A DNA stretch of 64,000 bases from Bimastos eiseni. Lineage: Eukaryota > Annelida > Clitellata > Crassiclitellata > Lumbricidae. The stretch lies in assembly GCA_959347315.1 (NCBI GenBank), contig OY365806.1, positions 25,815,516-25,879,515 on the forward strand. The letters run 5' to 3'. This document shows positions 52,618 through 63,935 of the stretch, piece after piece. A program made the translations under genes and the position numbers. The notes under the pieces were generated by a model. It was given only the letters and a program-made list of their open reading frames with translations, was not told the origin of the DNA and searched no databases. Numbering within the stretch: position 1 is the stretch's first letter; every line of letters starts with the position of its first letter.

Positions 52618-54064
52618 ATTTCAATGTAGCAACTAATGATTTTAAAAATTACGCGGTCAATGGTCCAGTTCCAAGCCTGGATACAGAAGGAGGGCGACGC
52701 TAATGATCTGTTACCTCACAGTATCGTTATATTGCAACTACTACTGTAAAAATTACGAGCGCTAAAAGGAAACAGATACAGTACATGACGTGTAATGTTG
52801 ATGTTTAATACAAGTTGTTCATTGGTTGGCGCTACAATAAGAAGTTGAATTATCCGAATCGTGTTGACATCGTCTTCTGGTTAAATACTTGCACCATTGA
52901 TGTGGCCGACCGTCAGAGTACAAAACCTGCATGTGACCGACAAAGGAGAGAAGATTCAAGTTTGAAAGCCTGGCGTGAGAAAGAGAGAGAAAGAGAATGG
53001 GTCACCACAGGCGACAAGTAAGACAATAAATATGTTTTCTATGATTTGTTAATACGTTACATCTAATAAAAGATGTTGTCACGCTTAACGATTCACGATT
53101 ATCAATAATATTGCCCATGCTCATAAAGGTCCCATATTGCAACATCTCAGAACGCTTGGGGACACTCAAGTTGATGCACAATAATACAAATATTTGGCCT
53201 TTTTTTCGTCACACCAATTGTCAAGTTCACCCACAATTAAATATAGTTATATAATAAAAAATATTTGTAGCAGGTACATTCGATCCACCCTAATGTACAG
53301 GTACGCCTATTAGACTTTATATCGTGTCTATTGGATGACGGGCTGTTTACGCCGACACTTCATAGTCTTCATCACCTTCAGATAAAATATGCTTGGCCAG
53401 ATTAAAATGTTAGAAATGGTCCTTCAACTTACACATCAAACTGTTAATAACATTCGCATCCGTCAGGTTTGCACAGACAGCACAGTACACGTACATGTTT
53501 ACACCTATTTACAACACTTGCTTACATCGCATACTGTAAGAAGACATTTATATGGCGCCTTTCGTCTTGTTGCGAACACACTTGGATGCAAACATTCAAC
53601 AGAGCGAGACTGCCTATGTTGACGGAAATAGCTGTACAGAAAAACAAACAAAACTAGCACACCTATGTAGTCAAATAATATTGCCCATGTAATTACTCCT
53701 AATAGGATAGGGAAAATTTGCATAATTAGCACATCTGGACAAGTGAAAACACTCAAATGAAAACACCTGCCAATTTCAACTGTCTAAGAATTATCAACAA
53801 ACCAGGATCAAAGCAGACAGGAACCTGCTGAGTAGCTATGTAATTGTCGCAGTGTCATCACATCTTGTGACTGAATTGGTCAAGATGAAACGACCCACCG
53901 ATCCTTTACAGTGCAGCTCAGCTGTCTGTCTTAACTCTCGGGTGTCAAAACACATTAAAGTTTTCCCACACTTCCACAGAAATTCAGTGAATTGAAAAGA
54001 CTACACTAATGTATGACTGTAAAAGCCTGGTTTGATGAACAATGTAAATGATCCGCTAGCAGGC
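52618..54064. other. intergenic, no gene seen
   Basis: Short ORFs (52815-53021, 53389-53657) lack motifs and borders. A CATA/gtaca-rich patch near 53480-53500. Nothing else. Confidence 0.4.
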
Positions 54065-54190
54065 CACCTTGTCACCTTGTGCTTTCAGTTCACTGAACTC
54101 TAGCGATCGTCATGATAAGCCTTCTCCATTGCTTTCTTTCCGAGGTCGCGGATTCCTCCAGAATCATTCCGGTTCTTCCCTGGGTGCCCT
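54065..54190 (-). repeat. LINE 3' fragment related to 58240-58860
   Basis: caccttgtgctttcagttc, gcgatcgtcatgataagcct and tctccattgctttctttccg match 58235-58345 with about 80 percent identity by eye. Inferred second truncated copy of the same element. Confidence 0.6.
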
Positions 54191-54768
54191 CAGGCAGTTA
54201 ATGTATAGTCGTAATCTCAAAATTTCAAAAGTACAGGGCACCCATCATGAATTTTCTATTACAATAACACTCTGAGTGAGGTCATGGTTTTATAATTAAC
54301 ATGCCTGATTTGTATATTAAAATTTGCACGGCCTTCAGGTGATGCGAATGCAAATGGCGGTAGTTATTAATATATCGAATGTCTGCAAACTGTGCAATTT
54401 GAAACTAAAAATGTTCAAAACTCGGAATTTAAAAAAAAAATTTGTGCAGAAAATAGTGACATTGACCTAAAAATTTGCATAAGAATGTTTTGAAAAATGT
54501 TCATATCGCCAGAGGGTTCCCATTCGAAAGCATTTCTTGGGGAGCATAGAAACATTTTCTGCTTTATATAGTGAGATAAGATATAGTGATCACCTAAGAG
54601 AAGGCAATGACAAATCTTGGGAATAGAAAATAAAGGCACTTGAAGTCAAAGATAATATGAACTAAAATCATGTATTCAGTCTATACCAGTCACTCTATCA
54701 GCCAGATAGTCAGCTAGCCATTTTCTCCATGAATTAGTTAGTCAGTGTTAAAAGAACTCACCATGCAC

Positions 54769-54917
54769 TTAACCATCACTTGATTCTTCACTGTCAATGA
54801 CATCTATCAGACATCTTGACAATTTCGTCTTCATTGGACTTGTGGCAGCCGAGTTCAAAGGTGTTGGGTTGTAAGCATGGCGTGAATAAATGCTATAGAC
54901 GTTGCGATGACTTCGAC
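54769..54917 (-). CDS. HIRIP3: HIRIP3-like last exon
   Basis: Acceptor tatgtag before 54917; two bases complete the codon opened at 55977. It encodes RSHRNVYSIYSRHAYNPTPL and an acidic end (IDVIDSEESSDG) before TAA. Confidence 0.7.
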
Positions 54918-57900
54918 CTACATACATAAATTTCAAGGTCGTATACTTAAAGAAATTTACATGAAAATGTACAGAAATCTAAATAAATAAGTAAACGCTA
55001 AATATGCAAATTTACATAATAAAGTTGAAATCATAAAATGTCACCTGAATCATAAATTTAAATATAGTATGCAGATATACTTCAATAAATAAATATATAA
55101 AGCAACATTCACAATCCAAAATATATCAAACCCACGCATATAAATTTAAATATATCACTATCTCAACGTCGAATTAAAATGTAAATATGCCTCAACCAAG
55201 TTATATGCATAAACTTAAATATCCCTCAATCAATCAAATTTATATAGGATCATTCAAGATCTCTACTCAGAGGTACTCCCGACCAAGGCCAAATGGAACT
55301 AGAGTAAGTAACCATCAGGAGGAGGCGGCATATGTAACCAGATGAACCTCATTCCATGTCTTCGGGCTAACCACAGAAAAAAATTGGTGCCCCATTTTAG
55401 CAGTGTGTCTATTGGGCTGTCAAGTTGCCATGAACAGAGAATCACAGTGTCGACTGCCTGAAGACATGGGGCAGCAGAGTTTGTATAGATAGGAGAGAGT
55501 CAAGCCCGAGAGGCACCTCCACACCAAGTAAGCAACACTAAAAGAGATGAATTGTGATAAGTGAAGCCTGCTTGTTGGTTCTACAAATTGGGAAATTCAA
55601 TCAGTTCTGGTGAACCCACCAAAAAGGTCAGTCGTGCCCAGGTCAGTATAAAGACGTGAGTTAATGTGAGTCAGTTCAGTGAGTCCAAATGAGATGGACA
55701 AATAAACCCAAAGTAACACTGGTTGCAGCACGAGCTGCAACCAGTGTTATTTTAGTTCAGAAAATCGTTATTAATTCAGATTTTATTTAGGTCAGTAATT
55801 AATCGATCTTTTCAGTTAGTTTAGTTCCATTTCTGATAATCCTAATAGTTCTTAGTTAGTTTTAGTTCCTATACCTGAGCCTTTGCCGACATTAGAGCCT
55901 AAAACTTCAAGAAATCTGTTAAATTATAGTTTTATGAGCTAAAAAGTTTAAGTGAACACCTCTCAACAACCCTCACCTTCAGTGACTGTAATCTTTTTCT
56001 CCTTCAGTTCCTGTTCAAGTTCCTGCGCTTCACGTTTCAATCTAAATTCTTCGGCGTTCTTCTTTGTAATTGGTCCTAAACCACATTCAAGAAATAAATG
56101 AGTAGGCATAGCATCTTTAACGACCAGCTACATATGTTTTCCCATACACTTTAGTACAGTGGTTCTTAAACTTTTTAGAAACAGGGACCGTCTGTATATT
56201 TATGAAGTTGTTGGCGGACCACCAATTAGAAATGCAAAATTTTATCTGGCAATCGTATCCAAAATAATGGGAAATTAGAGGGAGAAGCTCCTATAGGGTC
56301 TATAATATCTTAATATTTTATTGAAGTTATTCTAAAATCTAACTAATGCGAAATAGTGTCTAAAATTTAGACTCTAAATCAATAAACGTTTTTTTTACGA
56401 ATTTACATAATTACATATGTTATGACGGTGTGGCGATAATGGGAACTTTAGATCTAGATTCTAGATTGATTTTTTGCAAATTAAGCTAAATAATAATTTC
56501 AATGTATAAATGTTTTTGAATTTAAAATATAGTTAAAATTATTTGTATGTTTCCTGGAATAAGTTGAATAAATTTTTAATTTTTAGTGATTGTTTCATGG
56601 ACCGATGACTTGAGCTCCGCGGACCGGTGCCGGTCCGCGGACCACCACTTTAAGAACCACTGCTTTAGTACATGCTGATCGTTAAAGGGTTAATACTGTA
56701 GGGTAAGGTAATATGTTCACTGACCATACAAGTTGCTGGTTCACCTCCTCTGTCATTTTGGCAATATATTTTGTTTTACACAGAAATTGCATAGCATATT
56801 CTGTTGGAATTTACTGGTACCAATTCCATGTACCCAACTTGCTCATCATTTATGCTCTGGATTTTGAACATTTTTGCAAATATGACTACATGACAAACGA
56901 TGGGTTTACAGACATATGGCAAGGAGTGGTAAGGTTGCCAGAAATATGGGTAGCCAGCCAAAGTCGAACACAAAAAATACTCATCATAATTCAGACAAGT
57001 CCCCTAAATACCATCTCTAGCCATAAATAGAAGCAGATTGTGTCTCTGATTTGTTTCTATACAAGTAGTACTATATGAATTTGGAATTACAATTAAAATT
57101 ACTAGAACTGTTCTTGGTTAACACGCTTTGTTGGTTACTGAACCTAGACATGTTGGAACACACACTCTGTCTCTCTCCATTCGTTCTGCTCGGCAATATA
57201 TCATTTTCCTTTGAACTGAAGGACAACCTTTTAAAAAAATTTTATCCACCAAGTTTCTGTGAACCAGCCTGATTATGGTTGATTAGTTTTGGTGCACCAT
57301 CATCGGTTAATGCTTTAGACACAGACATAATATACTAACTAATAATAATCTAGTTATTTTAATCAAACAAACATTGTGTTAGACAAAAATGGCCTGGTCA
57401 TGTGAACAACAAATTGTGGTCAACTTCATCTCAAAGCCAAATGAAGAAACTGATGCAGCTAAGGTAAAGCATTCATCTACCTTTCATTCCTGCTTCACGC
57501 AACAGTTGAACCAGTTTATCCGAGCGCTCCTTTGATGTTAGACAACCCTCAAACGTAGTCTTGTAGTTCTTTCCAACTGGAAGAACGCCACAGCTGCGTG
57601 CGACCTTCTCCAAGCGCCGCTCATGAACATCCTTCTTCTCAGCTCGCTATACAGCAGATAATAGAAGCAACACTTTAATTCAACAGATTCCTCTCCAACA
57701 ACAATATCAATATATTGAGATTCAGTGAGTATATTAGCCTTAAGGTGTGGAATCATTTTCTTCAATTGAAAATATAAAGGACAACACTAAATATCAATTT
57801 TGTCTTGTTTAACAGGCTTCAAAAGTTGAAGATTTGTTAGTGTTTGACATTGGTAAATAAAATGATGATTAATAAAGTTATTCTCCATATTATAGTTGGA

Positions 57901-60900
57901 ACTAATTAAATAGAACCTCATCATGTTGCAGGATATGGCACCAAAATGCTTGCCCGTCCTCAGACAGTGAAGTTTAGCTAGCTCAGATGGGCCACTTAAA
58001 ATCAGGTGTCCGCAGGCAGCAGCATGCTGAAGTTCAATCAGCAATAGACAATTGTACAGCCCAAATTTCACAACATGGAAATGTCATTCTATGTGACGGC
58101 TTAAAAACTGTTTTTAAACAATTTGAAATGAAAAAGTGTAGCAATGCCACCTACCAAATTGAAATGAATCTAGTATATTATGACCATCATAAAAAACAGC
58201 ATAGCAGTGCTACCTGCTGAAATGAAAAAGTCTAGTTCATCACCTTGTGCTTTCAGTTCGTTGAACACAAGCGACTGTCATGATAAAACTTCTCCATTTC
58301 TTTCTCTCCGAGGTCACGTCTCTCAAATAATCCAGATTCATTCCGGTTCTTTCTTGTATCTTGTCCATCCATTTCTTCCTTGGGCACCCTTGTTTTCTCT
58401 TTCCTTTTCTGCACGCCAAGATCATTTCCTTTTCCATTCCATTTGATCGCATAACCATAACATGTCCAAAAAAACCAGCTTCCTTCTCAATGCTGTTTGT
58501 TCTAGTGTCTCATCATTCTCAACCCCAATCTTCCTGCGCACCTCTTTGTTTGTCTTCTTCTCCATCCATACTATTCTCTGCATAATATTCTCCTCCATAT
58601 CCACATTTCGCATGCATTGATCTTCTGTCCCATGTTCTTTGTCATTGTCCATGTCTCGCATCCATATAGTACTGAAGAAAAGATCATTGCCCTCACTACC
58701 CATTTTGTGTCTATGCTCACGTGTTTGTCCTTCCATATCCTTTCTAATCCACTCATTGCAGCTTTTCCTATCGCTATCCTTCTTTTTATTTCAAGATCAC
58801 ACTTTCCCTCTTTTTCTATTACTGATCAGAGGAACGTGAAGCTTGTTCATAGCATAACAAAATAGCACTACAAGCTACCAAAACTAAATGAATCTAGCTC
58901 ATAGTATAACAGCAAAGTAACTTCACGAACGTCACAACACATTTCCTCTCATTAATATTATTAATATAAATTATGTTATATTACACATTCATCGTCATCA
59001 GTTCCTGAAACCATGCATTTCGTGGTGATGGGTAAAACCAAACAACCTCCATTGTTCTTACGTCATTTTGATGAGCTGTGCTCCCCTCAATGTCCAAGGT
59101 TGTTTTGTGCTCGTTTATGCTGTCTCTGCAGTACAATTTGTGCAACATAGATACTCCGCCCGTGTCTCTCTTTCCTCAAAATCTTCATTGTGTGGAATTT
59201 GTCCAGCTGATTATATATTAATTTCCTGTATTGTCTTATGAATCTACATTACAATACACATCTTACATCAGATTAAATTGTAAAAGCATTGACACAAGAA
59301 CAATGTAAAACAAGAAAATAGCAACTACTTATTGCAAAGAAATAGCTAAGAAATGTCGTTAAAATTGTACGGTAAGTGTTCTCGACATGTGGGATTACCT
59401 TTCGTTTTACTGTGACAGTTGTTGACAAGCATTTTGCTTCGCTTTCACTTTCACTTTCCGAATCCATAACCCTAATTGTTTTCTTTGCGGTTTCTTTCTT
59501 TTTCATCTTCTTCTTCTTCTTCTTGGGTGTTATGCCAGGGCGTCGTTTTTGTAAGAGCTTCCCAATGTCAGTTCTAGTCATATTTGCACCGAGATTAATC
59601 ACGACCCAACCCTTCCCCTCATTTGATTTCTTCTTTGACTTGAGAAGGTGGGCAAAGCGGATTCCAGAACCATCTTCATTTTCTGGCTTTTCTGATGGTC
59701 GCTTTTTCTGGATTTCCTTGTAAATAAAGCGTGTTTTCTCAGATTTTTTGGCGAGCGATGGGTTTTCTGGATCACCTGGGGCTTTTGTGGTTGCTCCATT
59801 CGATGATTCCGCCAGCCATGCATTGTTTCCTGTTTCTGCAGCTATTACCGATCCTTCCATTGTAATAGCAGAGGATTCAAAGATGGAATTGGAAGGGTCT
59901 TTGACAATAAAATGCGTTCTGTTGTTTAATGATTTTGACTGGTGATCCGATGTTGTCACCTCTTGAACAAGGATCTCATTGTTTGCTCCTTCGTTGCATT
60001 CATTGCTCTGTGCTGCTCCATCATTGTACATCTGTAGAAAGATACAATTTGAGAGACAAAGACACAAGAACCATAATCCATATTAAATTACAATATTGAA
60101 GACATCCTTATGAGCAAAATATTAATAAAAAGAGTCTAAATGAAAAATACAGCAAAAATGCTAATTGGACAATCATATACTTTCAAATTCTAATGTTTAA
60201 GAATATTGGAAGTTTGGAAACTATTATTTAAAGCATAATAACAAATAATATTCAAAGATTTTAATCAAAATTGCTGCATTAAAATTCTAAAATCCAAAGA
60301 AGTGATATTGGTGCTTTTGGCCCATCTGCATGCTCTACAGATTTGTTCATATAGCCTGTCTAGTGCATACTGTGTGATATTTTTCAACCCTTGCATTAAC
60401 ATTTACTCCTTACATCCGCCATCTCTATCACGACAGCCACCACCAGCTGTACCAGCTCTACACCATCAACCACTCACTTACTCCTGCTGCAAATTTGACT
60501 AGAACTGACATTGGGAAGCTCTTTAGAAGAACTTTAGGCGTGTGACTCTGGCGCCCAGATTGTAATAAATTCAACTCTGTAAATTAAGTTGCGGTTTGTC
60601 AGCTTGATTGCGATTAAACGAACATTGAATTGAATTGCTACTGCTACCCTTGTCCACTGTTCAGTCCTGACTTGACTACTGTTGCTCACTCTACGCTGCC
60701 TATCGAGTGCCTGGACCGGGTTCTGTGCTCCATCATTAAGGCTATCAACGGGTACCTGGGTACCCGCCCGAGGCTGACTGAACTTCAATGCCATCTGTCA
60801 GCTGTTGACGGGAATCCGTTGGTTGGTTCCCCACCTGTGTGTGGGCCAGCCATTGGTGACTTTTAGCTTACTGCACACTGTTTTGCTAACTGCTGTAACA

Positions 60901-63745
60901 TATTCAGTAGTAATGACATTAAATTTTAACATCATATAGGGCTATAGGCTACCGCAGAGAGCTCCTCTGAGTAGATATCTTGAAGGGGCGCTATATAAAT
61001 GTTTGATTATGTACATTAAATTTGGCCATGCATCTGGTTACATGCTAGACATGCCCTAATCAGCCATCAGATGATATTCTAGATCGCCATTTTAGTCTGG
61101 CGATGCTTGCTGCGTCTTGCCTCTGTCAACCTGCACAACTCTGCTGCCCTACCCTGGGACCAGAGATCGCAGCTCCCTTTACTCCATTGATCGGGGTGCT
61201 TCTGGTTCCCTTATCCTATACTTCTAAATGGTAGTACCATGCATTATTGGTGGTTGGCCCCGTAGTCTGAAACGGGCTCACATTGGCGCTGTGTTTGAAT
61301 CCTAGGGTCCATACTGGTGCATTCTACTCTAGCCTAAAAACAGCTCATTTAGGAAAGCTGGGGTTGGGAGCACAACTGAGTAGTAACCTTGAAGATGTGC
61401 TATGCAAATCTTTATAATGAACGAATGAATGAATAAAATAAATGTCTTTTTGCACAACATGTATAGTTTGTATACTCTGTAAATTTCTAGTATTTGACAC
61501 AATTTGCATACCATCAGTGTTGTATGCAAGACCTTAAACTTCAAGACCAAGACGAGACCGAGACAGTGAGGTACCGAGACCGAGACAGTGAGGTACCGAG
61601 ACAGTGAGGTACCGAGACCGAGACTGAGACACTAGGTTCAAGACAGTTCGAGACAGTAAAAAACAAGCGATCCTATATAAAAGGCTGTAAAATACTAATG
61701 TATCAGTTTTAGGGAATAGGCTTCATTTGTAATTTCAATTTGAAACTTAATTATAATGTATATTGTATCAATTCCCAAGAACAGTTTGTATATTGCCGAG
61801 TTTTATCTTTTTCGGTATTTCTTCGTCGGCCTAGCGCAAAATTTAAAACAATTAACGTGAAACTTGTCGAGACCGCTTGTTCGAGACAGAACAAGACTTT
61901 CACTTCAAGACAATTTTTAAAAATTCGAGACACTACCTCGAGACCGAGACAGCAGGCTTCTGAGACCGAGACATTAAAAAACTGTCTCGAGACGTCTCGA
62001 GACGTCTCGAGACCATACAACTCTGCATACCATAACATATTTTTAGCACACTATCTTTTACAACATAGTTTTACAGAACCAATAAACTTAACAGTTGTTT
62101 TTGCACAATCAGTATTAGATCTCATTATTTTTGGTACACCATATACAGACCATTTCAAGGAGGAGGATTTCAACAATCTGTCGAAGCAATGAGATGTTCT
62201 GATCGTCCATAGATGTCACTCCAATATGTCGCATGTATTGCTCACGAATCATGTTCTGCGTCAGACTCCTGGTAAAAAAAGTCTCTTGATTTCAACAATA
62301 ATTAATAACGTAATAGAAGAGAAATATCAGTCTGACAGTCGCTCTGTAATGAGATGCTATTCTCGCTGGACAAGGTCATCTGATATTCCCGCTAAAGTGC
62401 AAATGCACCGACTTATCTGCTTGATATCTAACACAAATTGTCCCTTTTGCATCACACTACCATATACAAAGGGGAGATTCCCATAGTATAGGATATACAG
62501 TAAAAAAGTAGACATTTGTGTATTAATTTTGGCCCCATTCACTGGCAGTTCACTGACAAGAAATCAGAACGACTTTGGAGCTCACTGGCCAGACGTTAAA
62601 GGATCCTCACTGCAATTACAACTTGTCCTAAGATACTTTAAAGGCGTTATTCCATTCGATTTTATTCTATTTACGGATTTATAAAGCGCCTCTCACAGTA
62701 CAACCTAATCGGAGGCGCTCCCAGTGCAAAGACCCCCCATAGAAAATAAAAGTCTTAAGAGAACGAGCAGAAAAAGTTATGCACCCAGATAAGATTTTAG
62801 CAAGAGTCACAGCAGGAAGGCTGTTCCATAGCGAAGGGCCAACAGAAGCACAGGCACGTTGCTCCGCTGTAGCAGTTCTAGACTGCAGTACTAGAAGGTC
62901 ATGAAGCTCAAAATATAGCCATTAAACGAATCTTCAGCCGTAACACAAGCAAAAATTCACTCCTACGGCCGAACACCTACAAAATTTAGCAGGTGAAGAC
63001 CTCTGAGGCACATGTATACTATACTCAGGCAACATGAGGCACGAGTGTTTTGTAATAAACAGCTACATTATTTAATATGCGTTTAGGTGTCGTTAGAGTC
63101 GGTTATGATCAGGTTAGGTGTTGTGAAGGTTGGTCAGTGTCAGGGTCATTTTTTTTCTTCAGCCTCAAAGATCATGTTTCTGTGGACAAAGTTTCGGCCA
63201 CAGAAGCATCATGCATAACTAATATTCTATAACGCTCAAAGAACCGACGCAACTGGCCCTTTTCTGGGCTACCAAACAAAAGTGCTTATTTCAGGGCCAC
63301 CGAGATATATGAAGGACTGCTTGATAGATTAGAAGACATGCTACGTCATATGACACATCCCTCTATGTGTGTGTAGTCGGTGTGCATTGATTGCTAAGCA
63401 GTTGCTGTGCAGAATTTCCTCCTTGAAAAAATACCCCCGATTGTAAGTATTTGTCGAAGTTGATTCTAATATTATAAATAGGACACCACACCTTAGCCTC
63501 CTTAGGAAAATTATCTTAGATGGGCAGAAATTTACAAGAAGTGAAATTCTAATCAAAATCGCCCAACGGGAAACGGCAGGATAAATAGAGATCTTCGATA
63601 CGCCATACAAATCTTCAACCGCATGTAAATAAACACAGCGCTACATAAATTACGGTGCACATAAAACTATAAACTCAAATTACTTGAAATCCTCCGATCT
63701 GAGAAATAATTCACGAACAAAATCGGTCATCGATTCGGCAGACAT
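54769..63745 (-). CDS. HIRIP3: HIRIP3-like histone H2A-H2B chaperone
   Basis: Exons: 63684-63745 (ATG at 63745), at least one unplaced exon, 59399-60031, 57481-57646, 55977-56075 and 54769-54917 (TAA). All visible phases chain except across the gap. Exon 1 gives MTDFVRELFLRSEDF, like the N-terminal helix of HIRA-interacting protein 3. The large exon is Ser/Glu/Lys-rich with KKKKKKMKKKETAKK and DSESESESEAKC, a nuclear acidic-basic region. The next two exons encode the HIRIP3 core: ERRLEKVARSCGVLPVGKNY, then LTSKERSDKLVQLLREAGMK, then GPITKKNAEEFRLKREAQEL, ending in KKITVTEGR. The last exon ends DVIDSEESSDG, an acidic tail. HIRIP3 binds H2A-H2B through this CHZ-type region. Introns hold LINE and hAT copies. 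The identification is by motif order, without a search. Confidence 0.8.
54918..55713. other. HIRIP3 intron, AT-rich
   Basis: At 54950-55260, loose tandem segments ending in aaatttaaatat or aaacttaaatat. Further right (55270-55700) a higher-GC segment with no match or ORF. Confidence 0.4.
55714..55749. repeat. perfect 16-bp palindrome made of hAT ends
   Basis: taacactggttgcagc and gctgcaaccagtgtta flank a four-base spacer (acga). The arms extend three more bases past one mismatch. The outer eight bases are the CAGTGTTA terminus seen in the hAT at 4392-5591, inverted on the left and direct on the right. Confidence 0.85.
55742..55890 (+). mobile_element. hAT terminus fragment (same family as 4392-5591)
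   Basis: Starts cagtgttattttagttcag and continues with ttagttttagttcct-type subterminal motifs, the complement of the ctaaaact motifs at the other hAT. Only one end of the element is present. Confidence 0.6.
55977..56075 (-). CDS. HIRIP3: HIRIP3-like exon (CHZ region, second part)
   Basis: Acceptor tggtttag before 56075 and donor TGAAG-gtgagg after 55977; 99 bases, phase kept. It encodes PITKKNAEEFRLKREAQEL and EQELKEKKITVTE. Confidence 0.8.
56157..56662. mobile_element. non-autonomous hAT (Charlie-like), perfect TSD
   Basis: The ends cagtggttcttaaacttttt and ctttaagaaccactg are inverted. The flanking ctttagta at 56149-56156 and 56663-56670 is an exact 8-bp duplication. Internal ggcggaccacc and ggtccgcggaccacc blocks are also typical of hAT non-autonomous elements. 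No ORF. It lies in an HIRIP3 intron. Confidence 0.95.
56671..57388. other. HIRIP3 intron, no feature
   Basis: The ORFs at 56713-57030 and 57075-57272 have no motif. Nothing supported. Confidence 0.35.
57389..57463 (+). CDS. possible plus-strand exon, weak
   Basis: ATG with MAWSCEQQIVVNFISKPNEE and TDAAK, then donor AAG-gtaaag, ending 17 bases before an HIRIP3 exon on the opposite strand. No partner exon found; may be chance. Confidence 0.2.
57481..57646 (-). CDS. HIRIP3: HIRIP3-like exon (CHZ region, first part)
   Basis: Acceptor ctgctgtatag before 57646 and donor ATGAAAG-gtagat after 57481; phase 0 in and 1 out. It encodes RAEKKDVHERRLEKVARSCG then PVGKNYKTTFEGCLTSKERS. The CGV..NYK...GC....R.. 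L...L...GMKG pattern is the HIRIP3 signature. Confidence 0.8.
57647..58224. other. HIRIP3 intron, no exon seen
   Basis: Both strands at 57960-58200 are open for 70-90 codons, but without borders or motifs. Confidence 0.35.
58235..58860 (-). pseudogene. LINE ORF2 C-terminal region, broken
   Basis: Minus frames in order: LYGCETWTMTKNMGQKINAC and WIWRRIL, then NKEVRRKIGVENDETLEQTA and LRRKLVFLDML, then KEMILACRKGKRKQGCPRKK and WMDKIQERTG ... RKKWR. This is the usual end of jockey/I-like non-LTR reverse transcriptases (YG.ETW ... RR.L ... R.G.PR..W.D.I). Frameshifts near 58570-58620 and 58430. Inserted in an HIRIP3 intron, same strand as the gene. Confidence 0.75.
58861..59398. other. HIRIP3 intron, no exon seen
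   Basis: AT-rich intron sequence; nothing supported. Confidence 0.4.
59399..60031 (-). CDS. HIRIP3: HIRIP3-like large disordered exon
   Basis: Acceptor tatctttctacag before 60031 and donor CGAAAG-gtaatc after 59399; 211 codons, phase 0. Acidic and basic low-complexity segments suit the disordered middle of HIRIP3. A segment (NMTRTDIGKLLQKRRPG) has a 28-base identical inverted copy at 60497-60524. Confidence 0.75.
60032..60789. other. HIRIP3 intron with inverted exon copy
   Basis: 60488-60524 repeats part of the neighbouring exon on the plus strand (NLTRTDIGKLF in one frame). The rest shows no exon. Confidence 0.4.
60790..61010 (+). repeat. dispersed repeat family R1, copy 2
   Basis: Same block order as 1972-2185, with the tail gaaggggcgctatataaatg. 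Further tails of this type near 61370-61430. Confidence 0.55.
61245..61435 (+). repeat. SINE-like repeat with R1-type tail
   Basis: A B-box-like tgtttgaatcctagggt follows ggttggccccgtagtctg, then a body and a tail (gtagtaaccttgaagatgtg ... gaatgaatgaataaaa). Promoter boxes are weaker than in the first SINE family. Confidence 0.35.
61515..62025. mobile_element. (GAGACC)-rich hAT-like element, complete copy C
   Basis: The ends cagtgttgtatgc and catacaactctg are inverted, and the flanks cataccat at 61507-61514 and 62026-62033 are an exact 8-bp duplication. The interior is built of gagaccgagac minisatellite and a cgcaaaatttaaaacaatta segment shared with copy A. No transposase. Confidence 0.9.
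62034..62639. other. HIRIP3 intron 1 region, exon 2 not found
   Basis: Open frame at 62226-62486 on the plus strand without motifs. HIRIP3 exon 2 is expected between 60032 and 63683 on the minus strand, but I could not identify it. Confidence 0.35.
62640..63060. repeat. probable dispersed repeat
   Basis: Contains tttataaagcgcctctcaca and ggaggcgctcccagtgcaaa, motifs similar to the R1 tail region in inverted sense. Only one copy of the body is in the window. Confidence 0.3.
63684..63745 (-). CDS. HIRIP3: HIRIP3-like exon 1
   Basis: ATG at 63745 then MSAESMTDFVRELFLRSEDF, ending in phase 2 at donor TTCAA-gtaatt. The helix resembles the start of HIRIP3 proteins. Sequence upstream (63746-63935) is a likely promoter, with no recognised element. 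Confidence 0.65.
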
Positions 63746-63935
63746 CTTTAAAATATACGATATTTATTCAAAATAGAAATTCAATTAATAAATTGCAAAT
63801 AAATCAGATTTTCTCAAAACTTTGAAACCTCCTTCCATTACAAAAAGATAATAAATAGCGAGGACTCGCTTAGCAGCATCCAGGTCGTCGAGCGCAGCAA
63901 CCACGATAAATACGCCGCTGCTGCTAGTAGGTCGT

